A stretch of 64,000 nt of DNA from Chaetorhynchus papuensis (GCA_013396525.1 VWYX01000358.1:1-64000); one strand, 5' to 3'. Positions 12,516 through 26,584 are shown, numbered from the stretch's first letter. The notes: a model not told the origin generated them from the letters alone. Numbers and translations: made by a program.

Positions 12516-12717
12516 GCCACTGAAGTTGACACTATAAACATCATACAGGCTTTAAAGAGATGTCTGCAAGAAGCCTATAACACTCTGCAGCTGCTGATCC
12601 TCCCCAAATCAACACTGGAAGATGACTCCTGTGAAGGCAAACCCTCTCTTCACTGACACAAGTGTCAATGTGCACAAAGTCTTCCCCAGCACCCCGTGGC
12701 TCACGCTTGAACAGTAA
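12516..12717 (+). pseudogene. TEKT5: TEKT5 relic, terminal exon
   Basis: The acceptor TTTTCTCAG ends at 12515. The frame continues from the previous exon and gives ATEVDTINIIQALKRCLQ, then EAYNTLQLLILPKSTLEDD, matching the last tektin coiled coil. Two bases are missing at about 12627-12630. In the unshifted frame a TGA follows at 12654-12656. In the other frame the conserved tail resumes as VKANPLFTDTSVNVHKVFPS and then TPWLTLEQ, ending in TAA at 12715-12717. This matches the usual tektin end (VKAN-LFID, a Cys/Met/Arg-rich stretch, FPSTPRL), with the Cys-Met part eroded. Confidence 0.85.
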
Positions 12718-15700
12718 CCTTTGATACCTCAGAGCATGATATAAAAATTACAAAAGTTGCAAATATTTCCTGATGGAGAGAATTAATTACTCTGTTTCCT
12801 CAAATAATGAAGTCCTATAAACTACTGAAAATTAACATCAAACTTCTTTCCTTTAAATAACCTCATATTCTCAGCTAGAGTAGATCATCATCTCAGTAGA
12901 TGCTACTAATTCAAAAAGAATTAGTAGACTTATTCTAAGAGAATCAGACCATGACAAAATAACACACAAATATTGTAAGACACATGTGAGTTTCTAGCTA
13001 GAGAAATAAAACTGAAACACCATACTTGTCAGAATTAGTACAACACAGCATTTAACTATTCAGAGTAATGTGCCATCTGTGTTTGGTTTTGTCTGGAAAA
13101 GTGCAGTTTAAATGCTTACCCCATGCTTGCACTCTCCTCCTGTCTAGTGATGTTAGATTTGCTGATTGGAATTAGAGGAGGTTGAATAAACTTGATTCAC
13201 GGAGGCTGAAGGGCAATTCCAGTGCTGCCACTTCAGGTACATGTGTAGCCTGTGTTCATTCAGAGGGAATTTTTTCATCTCCAGCTCTTAATTTGACTTT
13301 TCATACAATAATTATGAAGAAAATTTGTGTATTTGTAAGGACTGTTTGTGACTGATGTGATATTTGCCCAAGTCTTTAAGCTCTTACCTATTTAAAGGTA
13401 TGTACTTATCCATCACTGGATCTCAAGGACTTCCTGGGCCAAGACAGAACTATTGCTCTGTTAAGACTGATGAGAGTGTTAAGACAAATTAGGAATGGAA
13501 CCAATGTACAGGAACAGATGTTCTTAAAGTGCCCTGAAATTGTCCTTCAGTCTATAAGTCAAGACTGTTTAGCTTTCTGGTTTTCAGTGGAGCTCTGCCT
13601 CGTGGTGGGGGACAGGAGAAGGATGGAATGGGCTTTGAGATGTGATTTTTCTGGATGGCAGCTGAAACACATTAACAGTGTTAACAGTAAAGGATTAGAC
13701 GAAGAACTAGTTGGTAAAGCATCCTGGCTGTTTTGGACAAAATGGAATAATAAAGTTTTACAATTATTTGTATTTCTTCCTGGATTTACTCACTCATTTA
13801 CAGAGAACTACAGTTCTAGTAATTGTGCAGCTTCCTACTACCTCACGGTCCTCTCTACACGGCAGCTGTAGGAACACGCAAAATGCATTTTGTGCTGGAC
13901 AGAAGCCAAATCCAAAACACTGACAGATTTGAAAGTCTCCTGAATAAACTGGCACTGATCCTTACCCTTTGTTTTGTGTGGGTGGTGGCTTAATCAGGCT
14001 ACCAACACAAGTGGCCTTGCAGAGGCGGCCGGGCTGCACGTCCCTGCGGCCAGCCCGGGTTGTCACAGCATGGCTCACACTCAGATTCTCTCCTTCAGCT
14101 AAAAAAGCTGTGTCTCCTGGCTATTGTGTCAAAGCATTCACACAGGAATAAAGTTTCTAGTGATTTTAAATATTAGGAAACCATTCTGGAACACAAAATT
14201 GGGACGTGACATCCAGGCCTCTTTCTGGTACTCATTAAACCCATCTCACACTGACTATGCTGCATCTTGATTTCTCCCAGGATGATGCCACAGTCAGGTT
14301 GCACATGGCTATGGAGAGGGCAGGCTGCTCCATCCAGCAATGAAATGCTGACTGGTGGCTTTCTGGGATGAAGTTTTCTGAATGTAGGGAAAGTTCCAGA
14401 CGTAACTGAGTTTTGTATTGCAACATTTGACTGCAGAATAGTTCAAGGGGTGCTGGTGATGTGTGGCTGGATACAGGAGGAGCTGTGTCTGCAGACTTCA
14501 CAGTGATCTGGTTTGAATTAACAGTCCTACCTTGCTGTTTCTTACTGAGAAACACTTCACAACAAACTTCTATCACAGAACCCCACCAGGGACGTGACTT
14601 TAGGGAGGAGTGAGGAATCTCACTGTTTTGTTTCCCAGCAGGGACGGCTGTTTCCACTGGTAACATTTTTCTCCCTCTCTATGCCTTTGTATGGAGGCAA
14701 GGGAGATTTTATCACTTGCTTCTGTTACTACCAAACTGTGGAATAAAGCACTTTATTTGCATTTCATATACTATTTTTACAGTGTATGAAGAATAATATT
14801 TGTGTTGAGCTTTTAAATATTGTCAATAGTCCCACCCTATTTATCAAATACTGACAGCTGACCAAGCAAAGGAGTAAAAATTATTTGGAAATTTGGATCT
14901 TCTTGAAGCCTTTAAATATATTTCTGGAAGTTGGAGGCTTTCCCAGTTCACACAGCCACTCTAATAGCTAGACATATTTTCTCCCTTCCTTATGCCAAGA
15001 ACTCAATTAAGAAATATATAGCAGAAGGGAGGCACTTCTAAGGGACCTCGCTTTTTTTTTTTTTCCCATTCTTAAAGGAAGAAAAAAGAAGGAAAAAAAT
15101 ATCATTGTCTGAAAACAATCAGCATAAGTGAAGAGCCAGCCTGAATTTGAAAATCTGTGGACTTTGGGATGGAGATGGTAGGGCTAAACAATAATTCTGA
15201 ACATGACAAATTCCAGCTCCCTCCTGACTGTGCCTTTGTTCAGCAATGTTCTCTCCAAGATCTTGACTCTGCTTTTGGGTGGAGACCTTGCTTGGTACAT
15301 TGTCAGTGCAAACAACACTGAAGTGTTTGCTCAGAGAGTGAATTCCTACTCAGAGTGGCTGCCTAAACCCAGGGAGCCACAACAACTTGTGCTGTTCTTG
15401 GAGAGCATCACTTGGAGTACAGGAATTCCCTGAGATTCACCTACCAGCAGCAAGAACAAATCTTCACTGAGCACTGCAAAAACAGCACTGTACAAAAATC
15501 ATCTTCTCCCCTAAATATAACTGACCAGAAGATATGAAGTGTATTATCCTAGTGAAAACAAACCCTCAGTGGAAAAAGTGCTCTTGTCTTTTATTAGCGG
15601 TATCCACACATGCAGCACATTTCAGTTTGTTGATAGCATACATCCTATCCTCTTCTTAAAAGTAAATGGTTTTCTTTAGGCTATCAAAAAGGAGGAAACT

Positions 15701-18700
15701 TTCACGGACTTTGTCTATAAAGCTATATAAATCTCAAAAGAAATAATTCACTATTTGCTCCTTAGAAGCCAAGATAGGTGGATAACGCAGAAAAATCTTC
15801 TTCTGCCGCTGATTTACTGCGTAAACAAATTTACACTCAGCCTCCAGAATGCAGTTAATCCCTGTTGTGATGGGAATACGTCAAAGGAAACACATTTCTA
15901 ACAATCACAAAGATACTCACACAGATAAACCTGAGAATCTCTTATAAAAAGTCCCAAGAGAATATAACATTATTTTTTTTCCACAGATATTTCTCATTGT
16001 GAACTAGATCATTAATTATTGTACTCATATGGAGCCACAGACATCAAGAAGCCATATCTACTGTATTTCCATGTATAAACTCAGAAATTTAATGTGCAAT
16101 TCCATAACATTTAAAAGATAAGATCTGTTTTATAGCAAATAGAGTAATGTAGAAAAAACCAAAACCTGTCCCTGCCTGTTTGAAACAATGAGATAATTTT
16201 AGTTCCAGACAAGCCATTTCCTAACATTATCTAAACTATAGCTCATAAAAGTTTATGGACTCAAATTCCAAATAGAGTAAGAAAACAATGGCTCTCAGTA
16301 TCTTCACTAATGATAGCAGCAGTTGGGTGCAATAACATTACTGATGACAGTGAAGGCAGTTTATTTTACCCAACTCCTCTAGTAGCACTTTTTTTGAAAA
16401 TTTAAAATAACAGCAAAGAAGCAGAATTTGTACAGTTGGTGTGCCCAATCAATCAATACATGTGATGTAAGCACCATCCTTCACCATCCCATGTGTCAGC
16501 TTGGAAGTTTTTAACCAGAAGATACTGCTCATTCCCTAGTATAAAAACCTAAGTATTAGCTACTTGGGAAAATAATAATCTCTCAGAAGACACATTTCTG
16601 ATACCATATTGAGTCCTACCTTTTCAAACCCATGTCCTTGGCCCTTTTAAATTTGAATTTAAATCTAGAGATAATCTGAACTCTTACACATCCCAAATCC
16701 ATGATGCTACCTTTGTCTCAGAATATGGGCAAACGTTATTTTTGTGCAGCAGGAACACACAAAAGCCCACAGAGATCTACAGTCTACATGGACATAATGT
16801 CACTATCATTGATCAGAACATGGATACACTCTCCCTCTTAAAAATGGACAGTATCAGTGAGCCCCTGGAGCAGTTAATGACTGCAGACAGGGTGAGCCCA
16901 GGGGCAGGATGGTTAATACAACACAGCCACTGACCAAAAAGGATTTTCTGGGGTTACCCTCCCACCCATAACATTACAGGCATGAATCTAAAGCATCATG
17001 ATCATGCATTTCCTAATACAGCAAAACTCCTGGCAGCTCTTGGAGGCAATGGCAAAGTGCATCTAAACTATGCTCAGCAGAGATAAAATTTCAAATCCCT
17101 GTACCCTTGAGTAGGAGACCTGTGTGTCTGATAATTGAGTTTTTAACCACAAGCAGCTCTGATACCTGCTTGTCACTGCACACAAGGGTTTTGGCACATT
17201 TTTGTTCATCATTGCAAGAGAAAGTGTACAGGCAACACATTCTGCAGAAGAGGCTCAGGAGAATTGCAACACAGTAAAAGTAGATGCACCAGTGACAAAC
17301 ACAAGCAAATCAGATGACTCTGGACCTGGATTCTGACACCAAAGCAGTAGTTAACAAAGTACTATGATATGTTCAGCTCATTTCTGCAGCCCCAAATCCT
17401 TTTAAGAAGGAGACCCATCCCAAATGGGTTATGGGCTTCTTTTTCAAATCAAGGGATTAAGTTATGAAGGTAAAGGTGCAACCAATTCCAACAATGAAAA
17501 ACAAATAACCAATAACAAATAACCAGTGCTTTACTGTGCAATAAGGAATTTGAATTTATAGAGGATATAAAACAGAAAATCTTTTTTCTGATGCAAATTG
17601 CTTTGAAGTATTAAAGAATGGGAGAAATTTCAGTATCACTGCATTATGATCCCACATCATGTAAGAACATGCCTGCTCAAGTCATAAAATAACTGCTGGC
17701 ACTACCAGTTCAGATCTGTTCCCTGGCCTCAGGGCTGCTGAAAACCATGCTATAAACCAAGCCTTCTATTAAAACTTAGTCAGGAGAATAAGATACAGGT
17801 CAGACTGGTCTAAGTATTATTTGATGAAGGAAAGACCCTCCTAAGTGTTTAAACTTCATAGCTGTAGTTTTTTTTCAACTGGAATCTATAAATGTTTACC
17901 CAGTCTTCCTATGATGTCCTTTGATCTCTTAGGGGTTTTTATTTTTAAAAACACAGATAACATTCCTGTAGCCATATTGGACAAATAAGTAAAGGAGATG
18001 ACACAGTGATCTGAACTTTTGTTTGGATTTTCTCTCAGCATTTATAAACACCAAGGCAATCTATCATTGACTGCCAATGCAAAGAAATTCAAACTTATAC
18101 AAAATACCCATGCTGATGTGGTGTATTTAATATAAGGCAGACCTATGGTGTACAAGAGAGACTACCCATCAGTTGTTTGTAGAGTTTTTGTTGCATGGTG
18201 TTTTTTATTTTTTTAAGGCATTTGCTACTGTAGGACTATCACCAAACCCTCCAATATCGAATGGAATTTTTAAAGTGGAAAAATTTGAAGGGAAATATGT
18301 CTAAATAAACAAGACAGAAGTTGTCTTCTTATGAGAAATTTCTTAGTGTTGTGAAACAAGCATTCATAAGAGAATTCAGCCTGAGAAAACCAGCCTTTAC
18401 ACTAACAAAAGATGGTGGTGAAAATAATCTCCACAGAGGGCAACAAGCAAAGTGTGGTCAGGAGTGGTGGGACAATGAGAGTCAGCGGGTCCCTACTCTG
18501 CAGTGTCTAAAAGTCTGTCACAGTTTTCACAAGCAGAGGAGCTGGGACAGCAGGAGCAGGGAGCCACAGTGCTGCTGGGGGTTCCTGAGCAGCACAGACC
18601 ACAAGGACCACACTTCTGGGCACCAGAGCACAGGCACCCCTGCAAGAACCCCTGCACAATGCTCCCTGTGGCCTGTGCATCCTGCTTTGGTCCCTTGCTT

Positions 18701-21700
18701 CAGCAGGCAAGAAGGACAAGGTTGGTTGGACAGGCAGCTGATGTGGCAAGGCTCAGGCTAAACATCCAGGCACTGGTGTCCTGTGCTGTAGCTAAAGCAC
18801 CGCAGGAGGAAAAGTGAAATTGTTTTAAAAGCTCAGCTTCAAAAACAAACATGAAACAAAGACAGGAGTGTGTTCATCCCCTCCTATCACATCTGTGCCC
18901 TGCAGGCAATGTTCTGAGAGAAGTCTGTGAAACTTGTACTCGCAGCTATCTCAGACAGCTCCACCTAGAACTGTCTCAGCCGCGGCTCTGCCGGAGCCTG
19001 ACACGCTGCCAGGGCTGTGTACGTGATCCCCTCGTGTTCCTACGCAGTCCTAGCTGTGTTTAACTCGCAAGCATTTGCAAACACGCCATGCAGGAAAACA
19101 AGGTAAACATGAAAATGGACTCAGGGTGGCTATTTGCATCCACTGTGCTCGTTTGCGTGCGCTGCAGAGGTGCAGGGATCCAAACACGCTGCAGGAAGGA
19201 CTGTGCTGCTCTCAGCCCTGGGGAGCTGAACCCAGCCCTCTGTCCCGGCACTTTGAGATGCTCCTGCACTGCAGATGCTGCTGCGGCTCCAGCCCATGGA
19301 CTGAGCCGCTGAAGTGTTAACCAGCCAGAGCTGAGCTCCATGCTGCTGTGGTTGCTGCGTTACCTCCATCAGTTGCTGAACGGGCTGTTGAAATGGCAAT
19401 GGCTTGTTCTAACATGCCTTGGCAAAGCTCTGCTCCATGCACTCTGCCCTGCCCCCTCTCCTTGGGAGCGCTTCTCATCCCGCTGTTCCTCCTTTCTGCT
19501 TGCTCAGGCTCCGTGTCCCCGCTTCACCTTTCTCATTTAAGGCTGAGCACAACCCTTGCCGGGCCCCTCCCTCCTGACATCCCGGACACAATGGAAGGGG
19601 CAGCCCCACGCCTCTGGTTCATGGAGGAAAAGACATCCCAGCAGACCTGGGGACAAAGCTGTCCCATGCCAGTGCCACAAATGCTGTCTGCACAACACAG
19701 TCTCTCAAGGCTTGCACAGACCGATTCCTGTGAAGAGGGCAAGTCCCAAGGAGTGTTCGCCTTTCCAGCTGAAATTTGTGACTAGAAAGTGTCACCCCAA
19801 GCCACGTGGTCTCAGGGATTCTACGGAAATTCAGCAACACAAAACCCACGTTCAAAACAAGGGAGTTTATGACTAATTACTGATGAATGCCCTGTACCAA
19901 AATTACCAAATATTTCTCTCTCTTCCAGATCCTTAAAACTGAGCTGATTCCTTGAGTCTACTGGAAAAGAAGAAAGAGTTTATCTGTAGAAGTACTTACT
20001 GCAGAATTAGTTTTGTGCATTGGACTGAGCACAAATGAATTGATTTGCCTAATAAAATTATCAGGATATATATTTGCCCTCATGGCTGTTAGTCTGAGCA
20101 GAGAGACTACAGTTTTACAGCTAGATAGGGGAATGCCTTTTAAAAATGTACTCTGAATACTTCATTAAAGATTTTTGGCATAGCTGAGGTTTCCTGTGTT
20201 CTGAACACTGCACAGACAAGAAGTGCCTAAGCAAACAATGGCACTTTACTAAAGGTACAACTTTATACAAAAGAAAAACTTGGGAATAACATGGCCTAGC
20301 AGTGAAGTTGTGTCGGGAGAGACTGCTGAGTGGGTTTGGCTTGTTTGTTAACCTGCAAGTGAGGTACAAAGCTTTGCTGCTAAACAGGTCATCCAGAGAT
20401 GGGGGGAAAAATATTAGTTTTTTCCCCATCTGAAGTTTGTACAGGAAATTTGACAGTCTTCCTAAGCAGACAGCCCTAAATGATACATTTTTTTGTACCC
20501 CAGCTGGAAGCACTTATGCAAAAGTACTGCTACCTGGTTCTCCCCAGGGGCAGATAAATCAGAGCTGTGCATTGGCGAGCACAAGTTCCATACATAAACA
20601 TGTAGGCACTGCGATTTATTACTTGTAGATAGCTCCAGCATGTTCATGTTCATTTATCTGCCATATTTCAAGAGCAGCAGCAGAACTATTCTCAGTATGA
20701 CAACATTTACAAGAGAGTTTATGCCGCCAGATTTGCCTACTTAAGGCCCTCACTTTGTGTATAGAGCTGTTGTAGCTGTGCAGAGTCCTCTGGCACGAGG
20801 CACTGAGCCTGCTGTCAATGTTTGATATCTTGAGCAAAGCAGAGGCAGGGCTCTCTAACTGGGGACCATTCAAGGTGCAGTGAAGGGAAGGGAGAGCAAC
20901 TCATGAGATGGTGACAGACTTGTTTTTCTGAGCTAGGCAATATACAGGGCTTTAGAAGAAACTTCCCCCCTTTTATCCTCTTCCCTGTAGCACCAGCACC
21001 TGCCCCAGTACGTGCTGGAACTTTCCTAGACTGCTCCACACATTATCCTTACAGCTTTGCTTTTCGTGAGGAAAGATTCTTTGATTTAGAAGAACAGAAC
21101 ATGGAAGTTTTTCAGCAACTAAGCAGCATGGACTCTGGAGGAGCCTGAGAGAGGGCCAAGCCTGTCTTTGTATCTGCCTCCCATGGTTTCAGTAGCTGCA
21201 ATTTTCCTACTGACATTAAAGTGGACTCAAACTCTGAACTTCCCATCCACAGCTTTCCACAGCATCTTCCCGCAAACTCCCTTTATCTGTGGTGCTCAGA
21301 CAGACTACTGAGACCTACTCATTTAATAGTGGGATAATATATTTGGAGTCACTGATCAAATGGCTTCACCACCCAATGAAAACACACTTTTTCTCCATCT
21401 CTGACATGCAGCCATGCATTGACTTTACTGTACCCTGGCATATGGACCTGTCAAAGCCAGCAGTGACTGCCAGCCAGAGCATAGCAAGTGTTGAGAAGGC
21501 TTCTAGGAGAGAAGGAGATGGGTGCACTGTTACCTTTGGTGGACAAGTGGGGGGAAAGAAACAGATTCTTACCAAGTGGGAAGAGTAATTTGGAACAAGT
21601 AGCACAGGATGGGGGAAAAAGCACACTGGCAACGCAGGGACAGGGAAAGATGCTCAGAGGAGGTACAGGAATCAGCATCATTTTGTCACATACACTAGAG

Positions 21701-21706
21701 AAGTAG
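12718..21706. other. Intergenic desert, no gene recognised
   Basis: I see no coding exon, RNA gene or clear transposon. Open frames at 13470-13871, 14235-14666 (-), 18321-18761 and 19348-19785 lack recognisable domains, and several overlap open frames on the other strand, as expected by chance. Local features are a perfect hairpin at 12903-12927, a T13 run at 15052-15064, and a somewhat GC-richer part at 18.5-19.8 kb that is poor in CpG. Confidence 0.5.
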
Positions 21707-21768
21707 AGAATCACAGAATATCAGGTTGGAAGGGAACCTCCAGGATCATCTGTTCCAACCTTGTCATG
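21707..21768 (-). mobile_element. CR1 LINE fragment, 3' end
   Basis: The stretch starts AGAATCACAGAATATCAGG and continues TTGGAAGGGAACC, then GGATCATCTGTTCCAACC. This is the reverse complement of the conserved 3' terminus of chicken repeat 1 elements, whose own 3' end carries ATTCTGTG-type octamers. The element therefore lies on -, and only about 60 bases of it survive. Confidence 0.85.
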
Positions 21769-24700
21769 CAATAATTACCATCCAAATACATTCCTGCAGA
21801 AGGCATTTCCTTCCTGCCTGATGAACTCAGCAATGGCAGCTTAAGCAAACTCTGACCTTTGCTTTTCAACTTGTCTCAGTAATGAAGTGAAAGAATTACA
21901 GTGAACAGCATTAGCTACAGCATAAATATACTGATTTTTCAGTCTTAGGCACTGACAATGAAATATTCCAGACCTACAGTTGACTCTGTGCTAAAGAGAT
22001 ATGCTAAGCATGCTCACTGCAAACCCCTATGTGCTTTATTATGTCCACCCTGATACCTTACTTGCCTGCTTCTGTACAACAAACAGCAGAACATGGTCTT
22101 AGCCCATGATTCTTTGTCTTGAGGTGCTTTACAGTTTTTCCAAGGCCACTACAAAAGAACTAATCTGTCCGTTGGAAAGACTTACGAAAAATATGTTGAG
22201 GGGAAGACCAACATTTGAATTGTTTTTGCAAACTTGTCCACAGCAAAGCAATCACGCTGTACCAAACCCCTATGTTCACAACTCTGTCTGAATTAAAGCA
22301 CTTCCAAGGCATGCTGAAGCTGAAGATCTGGATAATATACTGAGTCAGTCAGGCAAAGGACAGATTTTAAAAAGGAACATGTATCCTTCCCTTGTGGGCA
22401 GGAGGAGATGACACTTATGGCTCATCAGTGACAATCACTCACACACAAGCTTATTGAAGCCTCTCTTCCTGGCTGCTGAATATTCATTCTGGGTGCAGTA
22501 GGCTGGAGTACCATGATGGGGACACATTTTTGTGATGGAAAGTCCTGTTCTAGTATTGCTAAAGGCCTTCAGCACCAAACCTGTGAACCAGCTCTGGACA
22601 AGTCTATAAAGGAATGAAGTGGGTTTTTTGCTTGGTTGGTTTGTTTAATAGTCCTCCACTTTCACTAATGACTGATGATCAGTTGGTTGCTTCTCTAATT
22701 GCTCCTTTACCCACTGGAGCCTTCAATCTTTGTGATTTATGTGCTATAGTTATCAGCAGTCTAAATGCTGAAGTAGTTTGTCACATGCAGAAAATGTGAC
22801 ATTGCTTTAGTCAGAAAGAAGCACAGTCTGGCATTTATACCAGGTAGGGAGGTTTAAATGCCTGACTCTCTTGGCATTTCTAATTGCTCTGCATATTTCT
22901 CATATAACACATCATTACCAAATCAAAATCATCAAACTTCTATTTGTTATTTCTTGCAAAATTAGAAGAAAATAATCTCCTCTACAAGTGTTCTGCATTC
23001 TTCTCTTGTTTAGAAATGTCAGGGTGTAAACAGAAAACAAAGTAGTAGCTTGTTTCCATTTTTGCTTCCCAGAGTGCACTGAACAAGTGGCCTCTTACAT
23101 ACTGGGGACAGGAGAAAAAAGTGATACAAGTAATAAAAATGACGATTCTATTATTTTCAGACTTCTCACATACAGAACATTCTTCGACATTAGCAAAGCT
23201 AAAATCCATGTATTTTAAAAATAAAATCCTTCAGAGAGTCTAAAGAAGCCTTGAGCAATTTCCTCCGTCCCTCTAGAACTAAAGATGCCCAATTTTTCAA
23301 TACAATACTACACAAACTAATCTTCCCTCTAAAATGCCTTTTACTTGCCAAGATTTTTTTTCCTGTTTCTTAAAAAACAAACAAAAGCTTGTTTTGAAAG
23401 AAATATGAAAGGAACCAAAGGAATTGTGTTGAGCCAAAAGTCCTGCTTTCTCCACCCTCACTGTACTCATCTGGAAAGCATCTGGCAAACAAATCCATTG
23501 ATAGTTTAGCAAAGTCTTTTATCTGTCCTCACAGGCTTAAAAGGAAAGTGGGGAGCACACACATTCTGAACTAATTGCACATCCTCTTTGTATTATTGCC
23601 ATTTTGAAAAGATGAGAGGACAGCACACAATACACACATAAAAAGAAAAAGCCTTTTCTGGCAAGTGTGTGTGAAACTCAGGCTAGTAAAACTTTCAGGA
23701 GAGAGGGCCAGCTACATTAACAATGAGCTGTCCAAATATACACAGATGAAGAGCAGCCTATAAATCCTGCCTCCAAACTGTAAGTGATGCCAGAGCAGGC
23801 AACATACCCTCCTTAAGCAGAATTGCACAGTGTGCATCTCTCCCCTGGTGCATAAATCAAAAGCATGTGAGACACAGGGGAGGAAATGATGATGCCTTTT
23901 ATGCATATTTATGTAAATTCTATGATTACAATAAGTAATCAAACCAGCAGCATGCAAATTTGAACATGCATCATCGAAGAAATGCAAATATTTATATAAC
24001 AGTTTAAGTGGGAAACATTTAGGACAGTTTTTTGCTAGGAAAAGATTAATTTTCAAATAGCTGATCATTGTAATGTTGGAAACTGGCTGTTTATTAGAAT
24101 TTGAGCATTCAGCAGAATTCTGAGGACCTATTCCCTTCTGTGCTTACAGGTATCCTCAGGAGTCAAATTCCCCTCAGAATGAAAACTTAACCTAAACCAG
24201 TATAAATTGCCTAATTACTATGGTGTATATATCAAAATCCCAATATTCTGTTTTTAGTCTTCCTGGTATTTGGCTTCCTGCAGCTTCCTATAATGATGAG
24301 TACAAGGGCTCCAATGCCATTTCCTGCAAAGTGGCCACAGAATTGCTTCTCACTCCTTCCTCAAACCTGTAGGATGTACATGCAAGATAAAAAACCAAAT
24401 AAACCTATCTTAAAACAATACTTTATATGAACCATTGCACTATATTCTTTGGCAGATGCATAGCCTCAAACATCATTTAAAATCTGTTAAAGAAGTTAAA
24501 ACAGGTTTGCAAATGACTCAGACTGAGCAGAGCTCTTGGGAATGCTTTCTTGGCTGTCTTGCAATCCAGAACTAAGACAAGATGGGGAGGAAGCATTAGG
24601 GGGCTTTTTTGCAGGTAGTTTCATGTTTTTAGCACTATCAAACTGGATTTCACAGGCTGTCATGCTGTCTTTAAGGCTCCTCATGTCTTGGTAACTTGTG

Positions 24701-26584
24701 TGGCTCAGCTGTGCAGCAAGCAGTGAGCTCGCTGAGAGGAAAGTGTCCCACTACTGAAGAGAACAGAGCAGTCCTCGAAATGCTGTGAGCCACTGGATGT
24801 CTGGGGTGATTTGTCCACATTTTTATTTCTGATCTATAATGAGGGCTAAAGTTTGTTTTGAAGGATCTCTTTTGGAATGTGGTGCAGATCTGTGGAGGCT
24901 GATGACATTACAGGATGTCTGGCAGTCCTCGCTGTCTTGCCACATGCTCCTCCCAGCTGCAATTCCGTTTTAGCCATTCCTCCGAGCTCTCTAATGGACT
25001 ATCAGAGCCTGAGGATACAGATGTTAACAGCTCCCATCAGTTATAAACAAAAGCAATTACAAATAGAAAACAGGTTTCCTCTTCCTGAATGGCTGACTAC
25101 TCATCTCTTCCTAGCAATAGTAATTGGGTAAGACTGAGTTACCATTGCAATGCCAGGCTTATGAATTTCTAAGTGACTCTCCAATAATCACGTTTAGTCA
25201 CAGAAAGGTGCCACGTTCTTTCACTTTCTTTGATTTCCTTCTACTCACTACCTATTTTTTCTCCCTATCTTTGCATTCTATTCTGATTAGAGCTTAGTTT
25301 CAAGTGGACAATAGCATTGCTACCAGATTACTTTTGCGGGGTGGGATTTGGGTCCTTTTTCAGGTTAAGTAAACTGGACAAAACCTTTCATGACAGAAAG
25401 ATATCTAACATTGCACAGAGAAATTCCAAGAGCTGCTTGTCATCTGTTGGCTAGGGGAACAGACAACCCCCAGACACATTTAAAAAAAAAAATCTCTTTC
25501 AGTAGAAGAAAAACAGGATTTATAGGATTTAGACTGAGCTAATATACAATGGAATATTATGCCTGTCAATCCTCACTCATTCTTTATTAGGCTTATCTAC
25601 TTTTTAATAATTACTATAGCATCCCACTTTTCTAATGGAATATTATATAAAATGTATTTCATTGAGGATTTTAAAGGTTTTATTATTTCCGCCCCTTAAT
25701 TCTGTCTAAGACATATATTCACCAGTAAAATCATATCATCCTATTGGATTTCTATAGCACTCTTCCAGAATTTCGAGCCACAGAAAAGGTGATCTGGAAT
25801 GTTATATGCTATAATTATCATTCAAATTATACTGTTCAAAAGAAGCACTGGCCAAGGTTCATCTATAAAGTGTATGAGAATCTTCTAAACAAAAGATATT
25901 TCATATTGTTAGTTCAGAAAACGAAAAGCAAACTCCAGTACTATTAGTCAGTCCAGGGCATGGATCACAGCCTCTTGAGACAAAACTCTCCAGTCTTCTG
26001 CTAAAGCCTTTCAGCAAAAGTAAAAATTAAACTTAGATTTTGCTATTTGACACCTTTTATTGTTCTTTGTAAGTTTGCATTCCTCTGATGAAATACAAGC
26101 CAAACCATCCATTTCACATCTGATTACTACTTGTGCAGTTTTATTAGAGATCATGGAGCCTTATTCCTAGTAGCAGTCAATGCAGTCAGCATTTCATAAA
26201 GAACTGAAGCCTGTCCTTCCCCTTCCTGGTTCACACTGTCTACATTCTGTATATTTCGGAACGTTTTTGTAGGTCCCAAGCCTGATTTGTCTCTGTTGAT
26301 ATTAACCCACAAAGCTGAAAGTATTAATGGCAAAGGTTACAAGAAGAGGATCTCATAATTCTTACTCAGACAGGATCTTGAGGTTAGCCTCAAGTTTATA
26401 ACTATTACACCAGGTATAGCATTGCCATTTTGTCCAGTATTGCAACTGGTTATTTTTAGAAAATACTCACAACTAAGATTAGTTAACCAAATGTTATATA
26501 TTTCACACCTTCCACTACCTAGGATCTTGTTCTACACCAAAAAACCCCAAAACTGTCCTGAAGTTTTACTCATTTCTGAAAGAA
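21769..26584. other. Intergenic, no gene recognised; paired octamer motifs at about 23.95 kb
   Basis: The stretch is AT-rich without coding similarity. Two exact ATGCAAAT octamers (POU-factor-type sites) lie at 23952-23959 and 23982-23989, exactly 30 bases apart, inside an AT-rich block at about 23890-24010. No transposon was recognised between the two flanking CR1 pieces. Confidence 0.5.

Larger units (their letters stand above)
9285..12717 (+). pseudogene. TEKT5: Tektin-5 relic: two 3'-terminal exons, frameshifted
   Basis: Tektins are coiled-coil filament proteins inside the doublet microtubules of cilia and flagella; tektin-5 is a sperm-flagellum member. Two exons on + encode the C-terminal part of the fold in the right order. 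Exon A reads LQEIFQIEDKIMILDRSI and then KAKENPLKV; exon B reads EVDTINIIQALKRCLQEAY and then NTLQLLILPKSTLEDD. From memory of the family these fit tektin-5 better than tektin-1, -2 or -4; tektin-3 is the next alternative. The junction stays in phase: exon A ends two bases into a codon, and the first base of exon B completes CAG. The gene is broken by a 1-base loss near 9369, a 12-base in-frame loss at 9400/9401, a 2-base loss near 12627-12630 and an in-frame TGA at 12654-12656. Upstream exons are missing or unrecognisable. Synteny with the island at 54-55.7 kb favours TEKT5 and EMP2. Confidence 0.85.
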
